A DNA stretch of 64,000 bases from an uncultured Opitutaceae bacterium (lineage in GTDB: Bacteria; Verrucomicrobiota; Verrucomicrobiia; Opitutales; Opitutaceae): assembly GCA_937958045.1 (NCBI GenBank), contig CALFXL010000005.1:124001-188000 (forward strand), in the 5' to 3' direction. Shown piece by piece: positions 43,832-52,865 of this stretch. The notes under the pieces were generated by a model. That model ran no database searches. It was given only the letters and a program-made list of their open reading frames with translations, and was not told the DNA's origin. The position numbers and the translations under genes were made by a program. How positions within the stretch are numbered: position 1 is the first letter of the stretch; each line of letters begins with the position of its first letter.

Positions 43832-44232
43832 TCCAGTCGCGCACCGAAATCAACGTCCGTTATGCCGAAACCGACATGATGGGCGTGGTCTATCATGGCA
43901 GTTATCTACCGTGGTTGGAAATTGGCCGCACCACCCTGCTTCGCGAGCAAGGTCTGCCCTATCGCGAGTTGGAAGCCGCCGGTTATCGCCTGCCCGTTCT
44001 TGAGGTGTCCGTCCGTTATTTGCGCCCCGCGCTCTACGACGACACCATCACGGTGATCACCACGCTGCGCGAAAAACCCCTGCTGCGCGTCCATCTCGAA
44101 TACGAACTCTTCAAAGGCGACGTCCTCCTCGCCACGGCCAAAACGTCGCACGCATTTATCGACCGCGAAGGCCGGCCGGTTCGTCCACCCGCGCATTTTA
44201 TCGCGCGCATGGACGAACTTTTTAAGCGCTGA
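43828..44232 (+). CDS. YbgC-like acyl-ACP/acyl-CoA thioesterase (4HBT)
   Basis: A 134-residue hotdog thioesterase. The motif VRYAETDMMGVVYHGSYLPWLEIGR holds catalytic Asp16 and His23, the YbgC/FadM pattern. It hydrolyses acyl thioesters. Translational coupling to a glycosyltransferase and closeness to the ketosynthase/ACP genes suggest it releases or edits acyl chains of the neighbouring lipid pathway. Alternatively it is a general housekeeping YbgC, but no tol-pal genes adjoin it. Confidence 0.9.
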   Translation: MIQSRTEINVRYAETDMMGVVYHGSYLPWLEIGRTTLLREQGLPYRELEAAGYRLPVLEVSVRYLRPALYDDTITVITTLREKPLLRVHLEYELFKGDVLLATAKTSHAFIDREGRPVRPPAHFIARMDELFKR

Positions 44233-44280
44233 TCACGTAACTACGCTTCACAGACCTGCGCGCCGGCCCCACGTGCGCGC

Positions 44281-44592
44281 TTATTCGTGAAGCCAGGAAT
44301 CTTCAGTCCGCTTTTTCGGCTTCGGCGTGCCCCACATGCGCAGCCAATACTCGGCGAGATTGCGTAAGCTGAGTCGCTTGCCCGCCGGTCCCGCGTACTC
44401 GCGAAATTCCGCCACGACTTGCGCACGTTCGTCGAGGTATCGGCGTAACTCCGCATCCAGCAACAAACTCGCTTCGTGCCGATCCGCGTGCGCAGAGTCC
44501 GCTGCACGAACTTTCTGCTGCCAATAATGTCTCTCCTCCGGATTTCGCTGCACATACTCCAGCAGCTGCTGCTCAGTACGATTTAAACTCAT
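44281..44592 (-). CDS. Hypothetical protein (103 aa)
   Basis: A 103-residue, helix-rich, highly charged protein (MSLNRTEQQLLEYVQRNPEER), with Trp-containing C-terminus (AEYWLRMWGTPKPKK). No family recognised. A shifted frame on the same strand (44241-44555) is less plausible because of its arginine and serine excess. Divergent from the next gene (56 bp). Confidence 0.65.
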   Translation of the reverse strand: MSLNRTEQQLLEYVQRNPEERHYWQQKVRAADSAHADRHEASLLLDAELRRYLDERAQVVAEFREYAGPAGKRLSLRNLAEYWLRMWGTPKPKKRTEDSWLHE

Positions 44593-44648
44593 TGTTCGCC
44601 AACCTGCTCACGCTCTCCGCCTAAAACAACCGCAAACCCACGAAAATC

Positions 44649-45518
44649 ATGGCATTGCAATCCGCGCCTCCGCCGCCAGACTACGCTCGTCCAACTCCCA
44701 ACCCCATGTGGCAAAAACTCAAAGAGCAGCTTCCCGCGATCCTGATCACCGTCATCGTCATCATCGGAGTCGCCTTCTGGTCTCATCAAAAATCACTCGC
44801 CGACGCCGCCAAACATCAAGCCGCCCTCGACGCCCTCCGCGAACAACACGCCGCCGAACTCAAAGCCTCCGCCGAAGAAACCCGCCGGCAGATCGACGCC
44901 GTGAACACCCTTCTTCGCGACGCTATCCAGAAGCGTTCCGCCGACGCGTTCATGACCGAGGATGAGTTCGCGAAAGTGAACGAAGAAAAAATCAGCCAGC
45001 TCGCCGAAGCCATCGCGGTTAAAATCCAGCCGTTTAATCCGCTTCCCAAAAGTCCGGAAGAAGCCGAGCGCATCCAAAACGAACAGACCGACAAGGTCTC
45101 CGCCCGCATGGCTGAGCGCATTCAACCGATTCTCGCCGAGATGTCGCGCGATCAACATCTCACGCGCGACGCCATCGCTGCCTACAGCCAGCGCATCTCC
45201 GATCAAATCGGCCTCGCGCTCACTTCTGAGATGGCGAAAAACCAGCAGCTCAACAACACGCTCCTCAGCACGCAGATCGTCGCACGCGATTCGTTGCGTT
45301 TGTCACAAGAAGTCGCCGCACTCTACCTCGCGTCGTTCAAAGACCAAGGCCTCATCACGCGTCTGCTTTCTCTGCCGGCCAACGTCGTCAAAGACGCCAC
45401 CAGCCTCAGCCTCGTGAACAGCGCCGAACGCAAGAAAATGGAAGAGCGTCTCTTCGCCCAGCTCAACAGCCTCGAACAACGGCTTAACGCCGAGCAGGCA
45501 AAAGTGCCTAAAAACTAA
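44649..45518 (+). CDS. Membrane-anchored coiled-coil protein
   Basis: A 289-residue protein with a short Pro-rich cytoplasmic leader, one helix (LPAILITVIVIIGVAFW, about residues 28-44) and then a long helical domain rich in Ala, Glu, Lys and Gln, with heptad-like spacing (AALDALREQHAAELKASAEETRRQIDA is the start of it). It resembles structural or envelope proteins but I do not recognise a family. A terminator follows. Confidence 0.75.
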   Translation: MALQSAPPPPDYARPTPNPMWQKLKEQLPAILITVIVIIGVAFWSHQKSLADAAKHQAALDALREQHAAELKASAEETRRQIDAVNTLLRDAIQKRSADAFMTEDEFAKVNEEKISQLAEAIAVKIQPFNPLPKSPEEAERIQNEQTDKVSARMAERIQPILAEMSRDQHLTRDAIAAYSQRISDQIGLALTSEMAKNQQLNNTLLSTQIVARDSLRLSQEVAALYLASFKDQGLITRLLSLPANVVKDATSLSLVNSAERKKMEERLFAQLNSLEQRLNAEQAKVPKN

Positions 45519-45547
45519 TCACCATCTCAGAGCTGCTTTTTTTCATC

Positions 45548-45580
45548 GCCACGGGCTTCCTCTCCCGTGGCTTTCTTTTG
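45548..45580 (+). terminator. Rho-independent terminator
   Basis: 8-bp stem GCCACGGG / CCCGTGGC with 8-base loop (arms 45548-45555 and 45564-45571), followed by TTTCTTTTG. Ends the coiled-coil gene. Confidence 0.85.
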
Positions 45581-45606
45581 TCCGCAAAACGCTCACGACG
45601 ACACCG

Positions 45607-47217
45607 ATGAACACCTTCTTCCGCCTCCTCCTGCTCAGCTTCACGCTGCTGCCTGTATCCAAAGTTTGGAGTCAAACCGCCGTCGAGTCCGGCAATCGCC
45701 AGCAGATCCTGCATCTCGGCAACATGTCCGAACCCAACGATCTCGATCCGCATATCTCGGACAGCAACATCACCTTCAACATCTGCATGGCGCTGTATGA
45801 AGGTCTCACGTCCTTCCATCCACAAACCAATGAGCCCGTGCCCGGCGTCGCCGAGCGATGGGAAGTTGCCGAGGATAATCTCACCTGGACTTTTCATCTT
45901 CGCAAAGACGCACGCTGGTCCAACGGCGACCCGGTGACCGCGCACGACTTCGTCACGTCTTTCCTGCGCATCCTCTCGCCGCGTTTCGGCGCTCACTACG
46001 CGCATCTGCTTTTCCCGCTAAAAAACGCCACGGCTTACAATAGCGGTCAACTCGACGACGCCTCCCAAGTCGGCGCTCGTGCCGCGGATGATCACACCTT
46101 GATCCTCACGCTCGATCATCCGGTCCCGTACTTGCCCGCTGTCGTCTGTCACGCGTCGTGGTACCCCGTGCATCGCCCCACGATCGAAAAATTCGGCCGC
46201 ATCGATCAGCGCGGTCTGCCGTGGACACGTCCCGAATCGATCGTCACCAACGGCGCCTTCAAACTCGCCGAATGGCGTCCGCATCAATTCATCCGCTGCG
46301 TGCGTAACGAGCAGTACTGGGACCGCGCCAATGTGAAGCTCAACGAAGTGTTCTTCTATCCGATCGAGAGCGAAGACGCCGAGGAACGCGCGTTCCGCGC
46401 CGGACAAATTCACATCACCAGCCGCGTGCCTCTTTCTAAAATCGCAGGCTATCGCAAAGATCGCCCCGAAGTTCTCCAAGAAGACCCGGCCCACATCATT
46501 TATTTCTATTCGTTCAACACCGCGCGTCCGCCGCTCAACGATTCACGCGTTCGCCGCGCTCTCTCGATGGCCATCGAGCGAGAAGTCATCACGAAGTTCA
46601 TCACTCGAGGCAACCAGCCGCCCGCCGGTCATTTCACGCCACCCAACATCGCCGGCTTCACGTCGCGCACGTCCACGTTGACCGATATTCCGAAGGCGAA
46701 GCAACTGCTCGCCGAAGCGGGTTATCCCAATGGCCGCGGTTTCCCACGCGTCGAGATTCTCTACAACACCAGCGAAGCCCATCGCGCCATCGCCGAGGCG
46801 ATCCAGCAGATGTGGAAAAAACACCTCGGCATCTCGGTCGGCCTCTACAATCAGGAGGGCAAAGTCTGGAGCGAAAATCTGAAGCAGAAAAACTTCATGA
46901 TCGCCCGCAATGGCTGGGTCGCCGACTACATCGACCCGAGCAGCTTCCTCGATCTTTTTGCGAGCGACAACGGCAACAACACCACCAACTGGTCGTCGCC
47001 CGAATACGACGCCTTGCTCGTCGAGGCCCGCAACACCATCGATCAGGCGAAACGCTTCGAAATCTTCCAGCGCTGCGAAGAAATCCTCCAAGCCGAGATG
47101 CCGGTCGCGCCGATCTATTTCTACGTGCGCTCTTCGCTCCGTGTTCCTTCGGTGAAGGGCTGGTACGGCACACCGCTCGATTATCATCCGCTCAAGGGCG
47201 TCTATCTCGAGCCCTGA
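45607..47217 (+). CDS. Oligopeptide ABC transporter substrate-binding protein (OppA type)
   Basis: A 536-residue periplasmic binding protein with signal peptide MNTFFRLLLLSFTLLPVSKV. Family features: SEPNDLDPHISDS (first strand), ALYEGLTSFHPQTNEPVPGVAERWE, TFHLRKDARWSNGDPVTAHDFV (SBP_bac_5 signature), and NGAFKLAEWRPHQFI. It should bind peptides for import. No permease or ATPase gene adjoins it; both neighbours are unrelated, so it must work with a transporter encoded elsewhere or act as an orphan receptor. Confidence 0.94.
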   Translation: MNTFFRLLLLSFTLLPVSKVWSQTAVESGNRQQILHLGNMSEPNDLDPHISDSNITFNICMALYEGLTSFHPQTNEPVPGVAERWEVAEDNLTWTFHLRKDARWSNGDPVTAHDFVTSFLRILSPRFGAHYAHLLFPLKNATAYNSGQLDDASQVGARAADDHTLILTLDHPVPYLPAVVCHASWYPVHRPTIEKFGRIDQRGLPWTRPESIVTNGAFKLAEWRPHQFIRCVRNEQYWDRANVKLNEVFFYPIESEDAEERAFRAGQIHITSRVPLSKIAGYRKDRPEVLQEDPAHIIYFYSFNTARPPLNDSRVRRALSMAIEREVITKFITRGNQPPAGHFTPPNIAGFTSRTSTLTDIPKAKQLLAEAGYPNGRGFPRVEILYNTSEAHRAIAEAIQQMWKKHLGISVGLYNQEGKVWSENLKQKNFMIARNGWVADYIDPSSFLDLFASDNGNNTTNWSSPEYDALLVEARNTIDQAKRFEIFQRCEEILQAEMPVAPIYFYVRSSLRVPSVKGWYGTPLDYHPLKGVYLEP

Positions 47218-47230
47218 GCGGCTGCGCTGC

Positions 47231-47965
47231 TCAGCGTATCGCGATTTTCAATACACGATCGTCGATACTCACGTCGGAAACGCGCTTCCAAACCTCCAGA
47301 CCTTGCGGAGGCAAGGCGGCGCTTTTCTGAGCGCGATTCACGACAAACGAGGTCGCTCCCGGAATGCGATGTAACGGGAGCGAACCGAGATAGAGCGATT
47401 TCGGTGCGAACACGAATTCCTCACCGCGCTTTTCAAATCCACCACGCGCCTGCACGACGACCGGCACATCCAGCGCGACGATGCGCAGCGGATTAAACGT
47501 CGCGTGCGTCGCGATCTGCAGCGATCCGTCCGCAATGCGGAAATTCGGCGCGTCCCACGTGATCAACTCGTCGGGAATTGGCTCCTTGATGGCTTCCCCC
47601 TCTTTCGCAGGCGGCGTCTTGGCCGGAGCTTCCGGCGCGAACCAGATGTTCAACTCGTCCTCGACCAACGCGATTTCCCCCGCGGTGCCGTCTGCGAGTT
47701 GCTTCCGTTTCGTGCGCCACTGACGCGCCTTCGCGGAATCCTTCGAACCTTCGACAAAATAAACCTGCCCGGGCACGCGTTCGTCTTCCTTCGGCAACTC
47801 GCGCACCGTTTCCACCGGCTTGTAGACGAGAAATATCACAGCCGCTACCCCGCCCAAGACGATGCTCAGCACCGCCCCCAAGGTCACATCCCACAGACTT
47901 GGTCCATACAGCGCGCGCTCGAGTTTTTTGTCTTTCATAAAAATAATCGGTGGCTTTGAGGTCAT
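47231..47965 (-). CDS. Hypothetical single-pass membrane protein
   Basis: A 244-residue protein. One helix (LWDVTLGAVLSIVLGGVAAVIFLVYKP) follows a basic start; the soluble part is acidic, with a Pro/Lys/Glu linker (PAKTPPAKEGEAIKEP) and a beta-rich end. ATG at 47965 (MTSKPPIIFM) and ATG at 47938 (MKDKKLERAL) are both possible; the second matches the helix position better. No function recognised. Converges with the peptide-binding gene and diverges from ispA. Confidence 0.75.
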   Translation of the reverse strand: MTSKPPIIFMKDKKLERALYGPSLWDVTLGAVLSIVLGGVAAVIFLVYKPVETVRELPKEDERVPGQVYFVEGSKDSAKARQWRTKRKQLADGTAGEIALVEDELNIWFAPEAPAKTPPAKEGEAIKEPIPDELITWDAPNFRIADGSLQIATHATFNPLRIVALDVPVVVQARGGFEKRGEEFVFAPKSLYLGSLPLHRIPGATSFVVNRAQKSAALPPQGLEVWKRVSDVSIDDRVLKIAIR

Positions 47966-48100
47966 CACGCGTAGCGCCTTTTCCGGCGTTCGTAAATGAC
48001 CGGAAAGAGCCAAATGTCGCTTTTAATGGACGATTTACGGCGCCAAATCCCGTGCGCCGGCTTGCACCCCGGCCCGCGCGGCCAAGAGTGAGCTGCGTCT

Positions 48101-48985
48101 ATGGACTTCGCCGCCCGCCACCAAGCCTACCTTGTCCGCATCGAAACCGGACTGGATTCGCTGCTCCCCGCAGCGAACGCGCGCCCCGCGCGTCTCCACG
48201 AAGCGATGCGCTACAGCCTGCAAGCGGGCGGGAAACGTCTGCGCCCGGTGCTCGTCCTCGCCGCCGCCGATCTCGTCGAATCTCCGCCGCATGATCCGCT
48301 GGCCGCGGCCGTCGCCGTAGAGTGTCTGCACACGTATTCACTTATCCACGACGACCTGCCGTGCATGGATAACGACGACCTGCGCCGCGGTCGTCCGACC
48401 TGCCATCGCGCTTTCGACGAAGCCACTGCGCTGCTCGCAGGCGATGCCCTCCTCACCCACGCGTTTCGTCTCCTTTCCGCGAGTTACGCCGCGACCCCCG
48501 CGCATGCGCATGCTTTGATTCACGAACTCTCTCACGCGGCCAGCAGCGAGGAACTCATCGGCGGTCAAATGGAAGATCTGCTCGCCGAAAAACAAACCGA
48601 CGCCGACGCGAAGCAGCTCGAGTTTATCCATCTCAACAAAACCGCGGCGATGATCCGCGCGGCGCTCGTGATGGGCGGACTCTGTGCCAATCTTCCGCTC
48701 GATGCGATCGATGCCCTGCGCACGCTCGGACGCGAACTCGGTCTCACGTTTCAAATCGTGGACGACATTCTCGACGCGACCTCCGACAGCGCCACGCTCG
48801 GCAAAACCGTCGGCAAGGATGTGCGCGACAACAAAGTCACCTTCATCAAACTCTACGGTCTCGACGGCGCGCGGCGCTCCGCGCGTGAGCACACCGATGC
48901 CGCGCTCGCCGCGCTCGATCGTTTGCCGGGCGACACCGCTTTTCTGCGCGCGCTGATCAAAACCATGCTTGAGCGCAAAAACTGA
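48101..48985 (+). CDS. ispA: Polyprenyl diphosphate synthase (farnesyl/geranylgeranyl type)
   Basis: A 294-residue all-helical prenyltransferase. First aspartate-rich motif HDDLPCMDNDDLRRG (Asp84, Asp85, Asp90), substrate GGKRLRP (43-49) and second motif VDDILD are all present. The CMD spacing in the first motif, with two extra residues between aspartates, is typical of bacterial farnesyl diphosphate synthase (IspA). Product supplies heme A/O farnesylation, quinones and undecaprenol. Stop is 2 bases from the queG stop on the other strand. Confidence 0.93.
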   Translation: MDFAARHQAYLVRIETGLDSLLPAANARPARLHEAMRYSLQAGGKRLRPVLVLAAADLVESPPHDPLAAAVAVECLHTYSLIHDDLPCMDNDDLRRGRPTCHRAFDEATALLAGDALLTHAFRLLSASYAATPAHAHALIHELSHAASSEELIGGQMEDLLAEKQTDADAKQLEFIHLNKTAAMIRAALVMGGLCANLPLDAIDALRTLGRELGLTFQIVDDILDATSDSATLGKTVGKDVRDNKVTFIKLYGLDGARRSAREHTDAALAALDRLPGDTAFLRALIKTMLERKN

Positions 48986-48987
48986 GC

Positions 48988-50166
48988 TCAGCGCGCGAGC
49001 GCGTCTTCGGCGCTATACTCCTCGAGCACCGAAGCGTCGGGCTCAACCGTCCTCGCCTCCGTCAGCGCACGCGTCGCCACTTCGTATCCATCGATTCGAT
49101 ACAGCGCCCAAACCGCATGCGCACGCACCAACGGTGACGCGTGCGTACACAGTCGAAACACGACATCCCGGCAATCTTGCGCACGTGTATTGCCCGCGAC
49201 GATACACGCGTTGCGCAATAGGCCCGCGAGTTTCACCCGCTTGATCGCCGTCTTGCGAAAGATCTCCGCGAAACTCTCCGGTGTGAGTTCCAACACCTGC
49301 CGCAAGCTCAGCTCCGCCAAATCGTAGCGCGTCGTCAGCAGCACTCGCCGGCTTTCCTGCGCGAACCGATTCCAAGGACACACTTCCGCGCAGATATCGC
49401 AGCCGTAGATGCGCGTACCGATGCCTGCTCGGAGCTCTCGCGGAACCACACCTTTATTCTCGATCGTTTGGTACGAAATGCAGCGCCGTGCATCGACCAC
49501 GCCAGGCTCGACGATCGCGCCAGTCGGGCACGCATCGATGCAGCGCGTGCATTTGCCGCACCAGAGTCCCGTGCGCACATCACGATCCTCGGGCCTCGGC
49601 GTATTCGGCGAGAGCGGTTGATCGGGCGCGATTTCTACCCGCGTCAAAATCGTCGCGAGAAACAGCCAGTTGCCGAAATCCGGCGAGATCAGCATCGCGT
49701 TTTTTCCGGTGAAACCGAGGCCCGCCCGCTCCGCCCACACCCGTTCCTGCACCGGTCCGGTGTCGACGTAATAGCGATAGTCCTCGCCCGTTATCGCATA
49801 AAATTCCTCAAGCAATTTCCCCGCCGCCACCAAGGCCGGTTTCATCGTGTCGTGATAGTCCGCATGCAACGCATAACGCGCCCAACGCGGTTGCGCGCCG
49901 GTATCCATGACGCGTTCGACGTTCTGCCCCGGCCAGTAGTTCACGCCGAGCATGATCATCGTACGTACGCCGCTCAGCACCGCGGCCGGTTGCGACCGTT
50001 TCTCCACCGTCCGCTCCATCCAGTGCATGTCCGCGTGAAACTCATTCGCGAGCCATGGCCGCAGTCCGTGACCGATCGTCTGATCGCTCACGCTCACAAA
50101 CCGCACCGCATCAAATCCCAACTCGTGCAGTCGGCGCCGCAATTCCGCGACGGCTGTCATGTTCAT
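48988..50166 (-). CDS. queG: Epoxyqueuosine reductase
   Basis: A 392-residue cobalamin-dependent Fe-S enzyme that finishes queuosine in tRNA. N-terminal cobalamin domain (MIMLGVNYWPGQ; DYRYYVDTGPVQERVWAERAGLGFTGKNA begins its core) precedes two [4Fe-4S] sites: CGKCTRCIDACP and CDICAEVCPW, with CISYQTIENKG between them. A C-terminal HEAT-like repeat (RNACIVAGN, ASPLVRAHAVWAL) is normal for the family. The start overlaps the end of aroK by 4 bases. Confidence 0.95.
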   Translation of the reverse strand: MNMTAVAELRRRLHELGFDAVRFVSVSDQTIGHGLRPWLANEFHADMHWMERTVEKRSQPAAVLSGVRTMIMLGVNYWPGQNVERVMDTGAQPRWARYALHADYHDTMKPALVAAGKLLEEFYAITGEDYRYYVDTGPVQERVWAERAGLGFTGKNAMLISPDFGNWLFLATILTRVEIAPDQPLSPNTPRPEDRDVRTGLWCGKCTRCIDACPTGAIVEPGVVDARRCISYQTIENKGVVPRELRAGIGTRIYGCDICAEVCPWNRFAQESRRVLLTTRYDLAELSLRQVLELTPESFAEIFRKTAIKRVKLAGLLRNACIVAGNTRAQDCRDVVFRLCTHASPLVRAHAVWALYRIDGYEVATRALTEARTVEPDASVLEEYSAEDALAR

Positions 50167-50729
50167 CTGCGCGTCGCTGCCGACGTGCCTCGTTTCGCGG
50201 CAAACTCAGCCGCTTCGCGTTTCCAGATGCGCAGCACATGCGTCACGATATCCAGCAGCGGACGCCCGTCCGTGAGCACCAAAGTGCCCGAGTTCCGGTA
50301 AACCGCCTCGCGCGCGGCGTAGAGCGTGCGAAGGCGTTCCATCGGATCCTCCACGTTGAGGAGCGGACGATTTTTATTTCCCTGCGTACGTTTCAAAATC
50401 GTTTCCAACGATGCGTGCAGACACACGACCACGCCCTTGCTTTTCAGCAGGCCGAGCATGCCGGGCTGCACGACGAGTCCGCCGCCGCAGGCGACGATGC
50501 AACGTTCCGACGGATGACCGGTCTCGATGAACTGGCGTTCGAGCACGCGAAACGCCGCTTCGCCTTCCTCGGCAAAAATCGTCGGAATCGTTCGTCCTTG
50601 GCTCCGCTCGATTTCCTGATCGCTGTCCAGCAATTGAAAGCCGAGACGCTGCGCCAGGGCACGGCCGACCGTAGTCTTCCCCGTGCCCATGAAACCCACC
50701 AAATAAAGGTTAACATCCGGCGCGTGCAT
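50163..50729 (-). CDS. aroK: Shikimate kinase
   Basis: A 188-residue P-loop kinase that phosphorylates shikimate for aromatic amino acid synthesis. Walker A GFMGTGKTTVG (12-22), Asp35/Asp37 (LLDSDQEIE), the shikimate-binding CGGGLV and the LID arginines NKNRPLL are present. The start MHAPDVNLYLVGFMG at 50729 is the one that fits; the frame open to 50861 adds unrelated sequence. A basic tail (AAKRGTSAATRR) overlaps queG translationally. Confidence 0.95.
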   Translation of the reverse strand: MHAPDVNLYLVGFMGTGKTTVGRALAQRLGFQLLDSDQEIERSQGRTIPTIFAEEGEAAFRVLERQFIETGHPSERCIVACGGGLVVQPGMLGLLKSKGVVVCLHASLETILKRTQGNKNRPLLNVEDPMERLRTLYAAREAVYRNSGTLVLTDGRPLLDIVTHVLRIWKREAAEFAAKRGTSAATRR

Positions 50730-50844
50730 GAGTGAGCGGTGGAGTATTGCTCTCGCGCACTTGATGCCAAACACGAAAACGAACTCCACCGAATGAGATG
50801 CTCCGCGCTTGCGGCACCTGCCGGTTCGGGATGCATTAGCCGCG

Positions 50845-51705
50845 ATGAAATTTCGCGTCACTCACGTCATCCGGTATGAGTACGGCCAGCCGGTCACGTT
50901 TTCGGCGCACTCGCTTTATCTCCGGCCGCGCGAAAATCCACTGCAGCGCGTCACTCGTTTCGCCCTCAACATCGCGCCCAGTTTCAAAATCACTCACGCC
51001 TGCGATCTCTACGACAACACCGTCACCAGCCTCCATCTTTGGGATCGGGCCAATACGCTGAGCATCCGCAGCGAATGCGAGGTCGAGGTGTCGGACTTTA
51101 ATCCGTTCGACTTCATCCTGCGACACGACGCCGCCAAGTTCCCTTTCACGTATCCCTCGGCTGAGCAACTCGCGCTCTCTCCGTATTTCGCGAGCCCCTT
51201 CGACCGTCATCATTCAAAGCTGCGGCACTGGCTCGATGAACATTACGTGGATCGTCCGGCCGAAACCGTCGCTTTCCTCACCGGCCTAAATACGGTCCTG
51301 TATTGCCATCTCAACTACCGCGTCCGCACGAGCGATCGCCTGCAATCGCCGCTCGAAACGCTCGAACAGATGGCCGGCGATGCGAGCGAACAAGCCATCC
51401 TGCTCGCAGAGTTGTGCCGCGCGCTCGGTTTCGCCGCCCGGGTGGTGCATGGCTATCTCCATACCCCGTCTGACGACGACCGCGTTTCGCCCGGCATCAT
51501 GCACACGTGGACAGAGGTTTATCTGCCCGGCGCAGGCTGGAAGGGGCTCGATCCTTCGCACGGACTTTTCTGCACGCCGTCGTATATCGCCGTCGCCCAC
51601 GCGCCCACGGTGGACGAAATTCATCCCGTGCAAGGTTCGTTCTTCTGCACAGGACCGGTCACCAGCCACCTGAATACCCGCCTCATCGTCGAACGCATCC
51701 ACTGA
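50845..51705 (+). CDS. Transglutaminase-like protein without the catalytic cysteine
   Basis: A 286-residue protein from ATG 50845 (MKFRVTHVIRYEY; a 50809 ATG would add 12 residues). It has the bacterial transglutaminase N-terminal beta domain (YEYGQPVTFSAHSLYLRPR) and the papain-like core. The core reads GDASEQAILLAELCRALG where active relatives have GDC-S/D-EHA; residue 180 is Ala (codon GCG at 51382-51384) and the following His is Gln. His220 (IMHTWTEVYLPG) and Asp236 (GLDPSHG) are kept. So the fold is intact but cysteine chemistry is not expected. It may bind peptides or act as a scaffold. Divergent from aroK. Confidence 0.88.
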   Translation: MKFRVTHVIRYEYGQPVTFSAHSLYLRPRENPLQRVTRFALNIAPSFKITHACDLYDNTVTSLHLWDRANTLSIRSECEVEVSDFNPFDFILRHDAAKFPFTYPSAEQLALSPYFASPFDRHHSKLRHWLDEHYVDRPAETVAFLTGLNTVLYCHLNYRVRTSDRLQSPLETLEQMAGDASEQAILLAELCRALGFAARVVHGYLHTPSDDDRVSPGIMHTWTEVYLPGAGWKGLDPSHGLFCTPSYIAVAHAPTVDEIHPVQGSFFCTGPVTSHLNTRLIVERIH

Positions 51706-51799
51706 TCCGCTGGCATTGAGCTCATCCGCCGGCATAGATCAGCGCGTATCCGTTTTTCAACTACGGACAGCGAGCCAAACCTGACGTCGCGCGACTGCT

Positions 51800-52765
51800 T
51801 CAGGAAAGACCGCACGCGCGACGGGCGCGTTGCAACACTTGCGCGGCGGTGGCTTGAGCGCGTTCCGCGCCTTCGTGCAAAACTTGGTGCACGTAGTCGG
51901 GATTGGCGGCCAACTCCGCACGGCGAGCGCGCGCCGGAGCGAAATAGTTCCAGTAGTGTTCGAAGAGCGCTTTCTTCAAATCGCCATAACCAAGGCCGCC
52001 CGCGCGCAGGCGGTTTTCGTAGTCGGTCGCGACATCGGCGGGCGCCACGAGCTTGAGGAGTTGGATCGCGATGTTCTTGTCCGCGTCCGGCTTCGGCTCG
52101 GCAGGCGTGCGGCTGTCCATCACGATGCTCATGATTTTTTTCCGCGTGGCTTTTTCCTCGCCGAAGATATCGAGCGTGTTGCCGTAGCTCTTGCTCATTT
52201 TCTGGCCGTCGAGGCCGGGCACGGTGGCAACGTCGTCACGGATCTCCGCCTCGGGCACGACGAAGGTTTCGCCGTAGGTCTGGTTAAACTTGATCGCGAT
52301 GTCCCGCGTCATTTCGAGGTGCTGACGCTGATCTTTGCCGACGGGCACGAGGTTCGCGTCGTAGAGAAGGATATCCGCGGCCATCAGCACCGGATACGCG
52401 AAGAGACCGAAATTCGGCGAAATGCCTTTCGCGGTCTTGTCCTTGTAACTGTGTGCGCGCTCCAGCAGGCCCATGGGCGTGAGTGTGCCGATGATCCACA
52501 TCAACTCGCACACCTGGGCGATATCGCTCTGGCGCCAGAACACGCAGCGCTTCGGATCGAGTCCGCACGCAAGAAAATCGAGCGCGACATCGAGCGTGTT
52601 TTTGCGGCGCTCATCGGCGTTGGTGAGCGTCGTCATCGAGTGATAATCCGCGATGAAGTAGTACGCTTCGCCTCGCGCCTGCAGTTCGATCGCGGGCTTC
52701 ATCGCCCCGAAGTAATTGCCGATGTGAAGCGTGCCAGAAGGTTGAATGCCGGTGAGGATGCGCAT
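51800..52765 (-). CDS. trpS: Tryptophanyl-tRNA synthetase
   Basis: A 321-residue class I synthetase that charges tRNA-Trp. HIGH motif PSGTLHIGNYFGA, the Trp-specific YHSMTTL region and GKDQRQHLEMTRDIA, and the KMSKS loop DGQKMSKSYGN are all present. Length is normal for bacterial TrpS. The next upstream gene ends 100 bases before it, with an inverted repeat in the gap. Confidence 0.97.
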   Translation of the reverse strand: MRILTGIQPSGTLHIGNYFGAMKPAIELQARGEAYYFIADYHSMTTLTNADERRKNTLDVALDFLACGLDPKRCVFWRQSDIAQVCELMWIIGTLTPMGLLERAHSYKDKTAKGISPNFGLFAYPVLMAADILLYDANLVPVGKDQRQHLEMTRDIAIKFNQTYGETFVVPEAEIRDDVATVPGLDGQKMSKSYGNTLDIFGEEKATRKKIMSIVMDSRTPAEPKPDADKNIAIQLLKLVAPADVATDYENRLRAGGLGYGDLKKALFEHYWNYFAPARARRAELAANPDYVHQVLHEGAERAQATAAQVLQRARRACGLS

Positions 52766-52784
52766 GGAAAAGGTCGATGGCTTG

Positions 52785-52823
52785 CTCGTTCTTAGAAGTC
52801 GAAAGTGCTCAAAAAAGAACGAG
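52785..52823 (-). repeat. Inverted repeat with adjacent short direct repeats upstream of trpS
   Basis: CTCGTTCTT (52785-52793) pairs with AAGAACGAG (52815-52823) across a 21-base loop, and the adjoining sequence repeats GAGAACG three times up to 52844. On the minus strand the first arm is followed by several T residues. It could be a terminator remnant for the gene at 52866-53546 or a trpS leader element. Confidence 0.35.
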
Positions 52824-52865
52824 AACGCAGGCGAGAACGAGAACGATTTTCAGACCGCCATTCGC

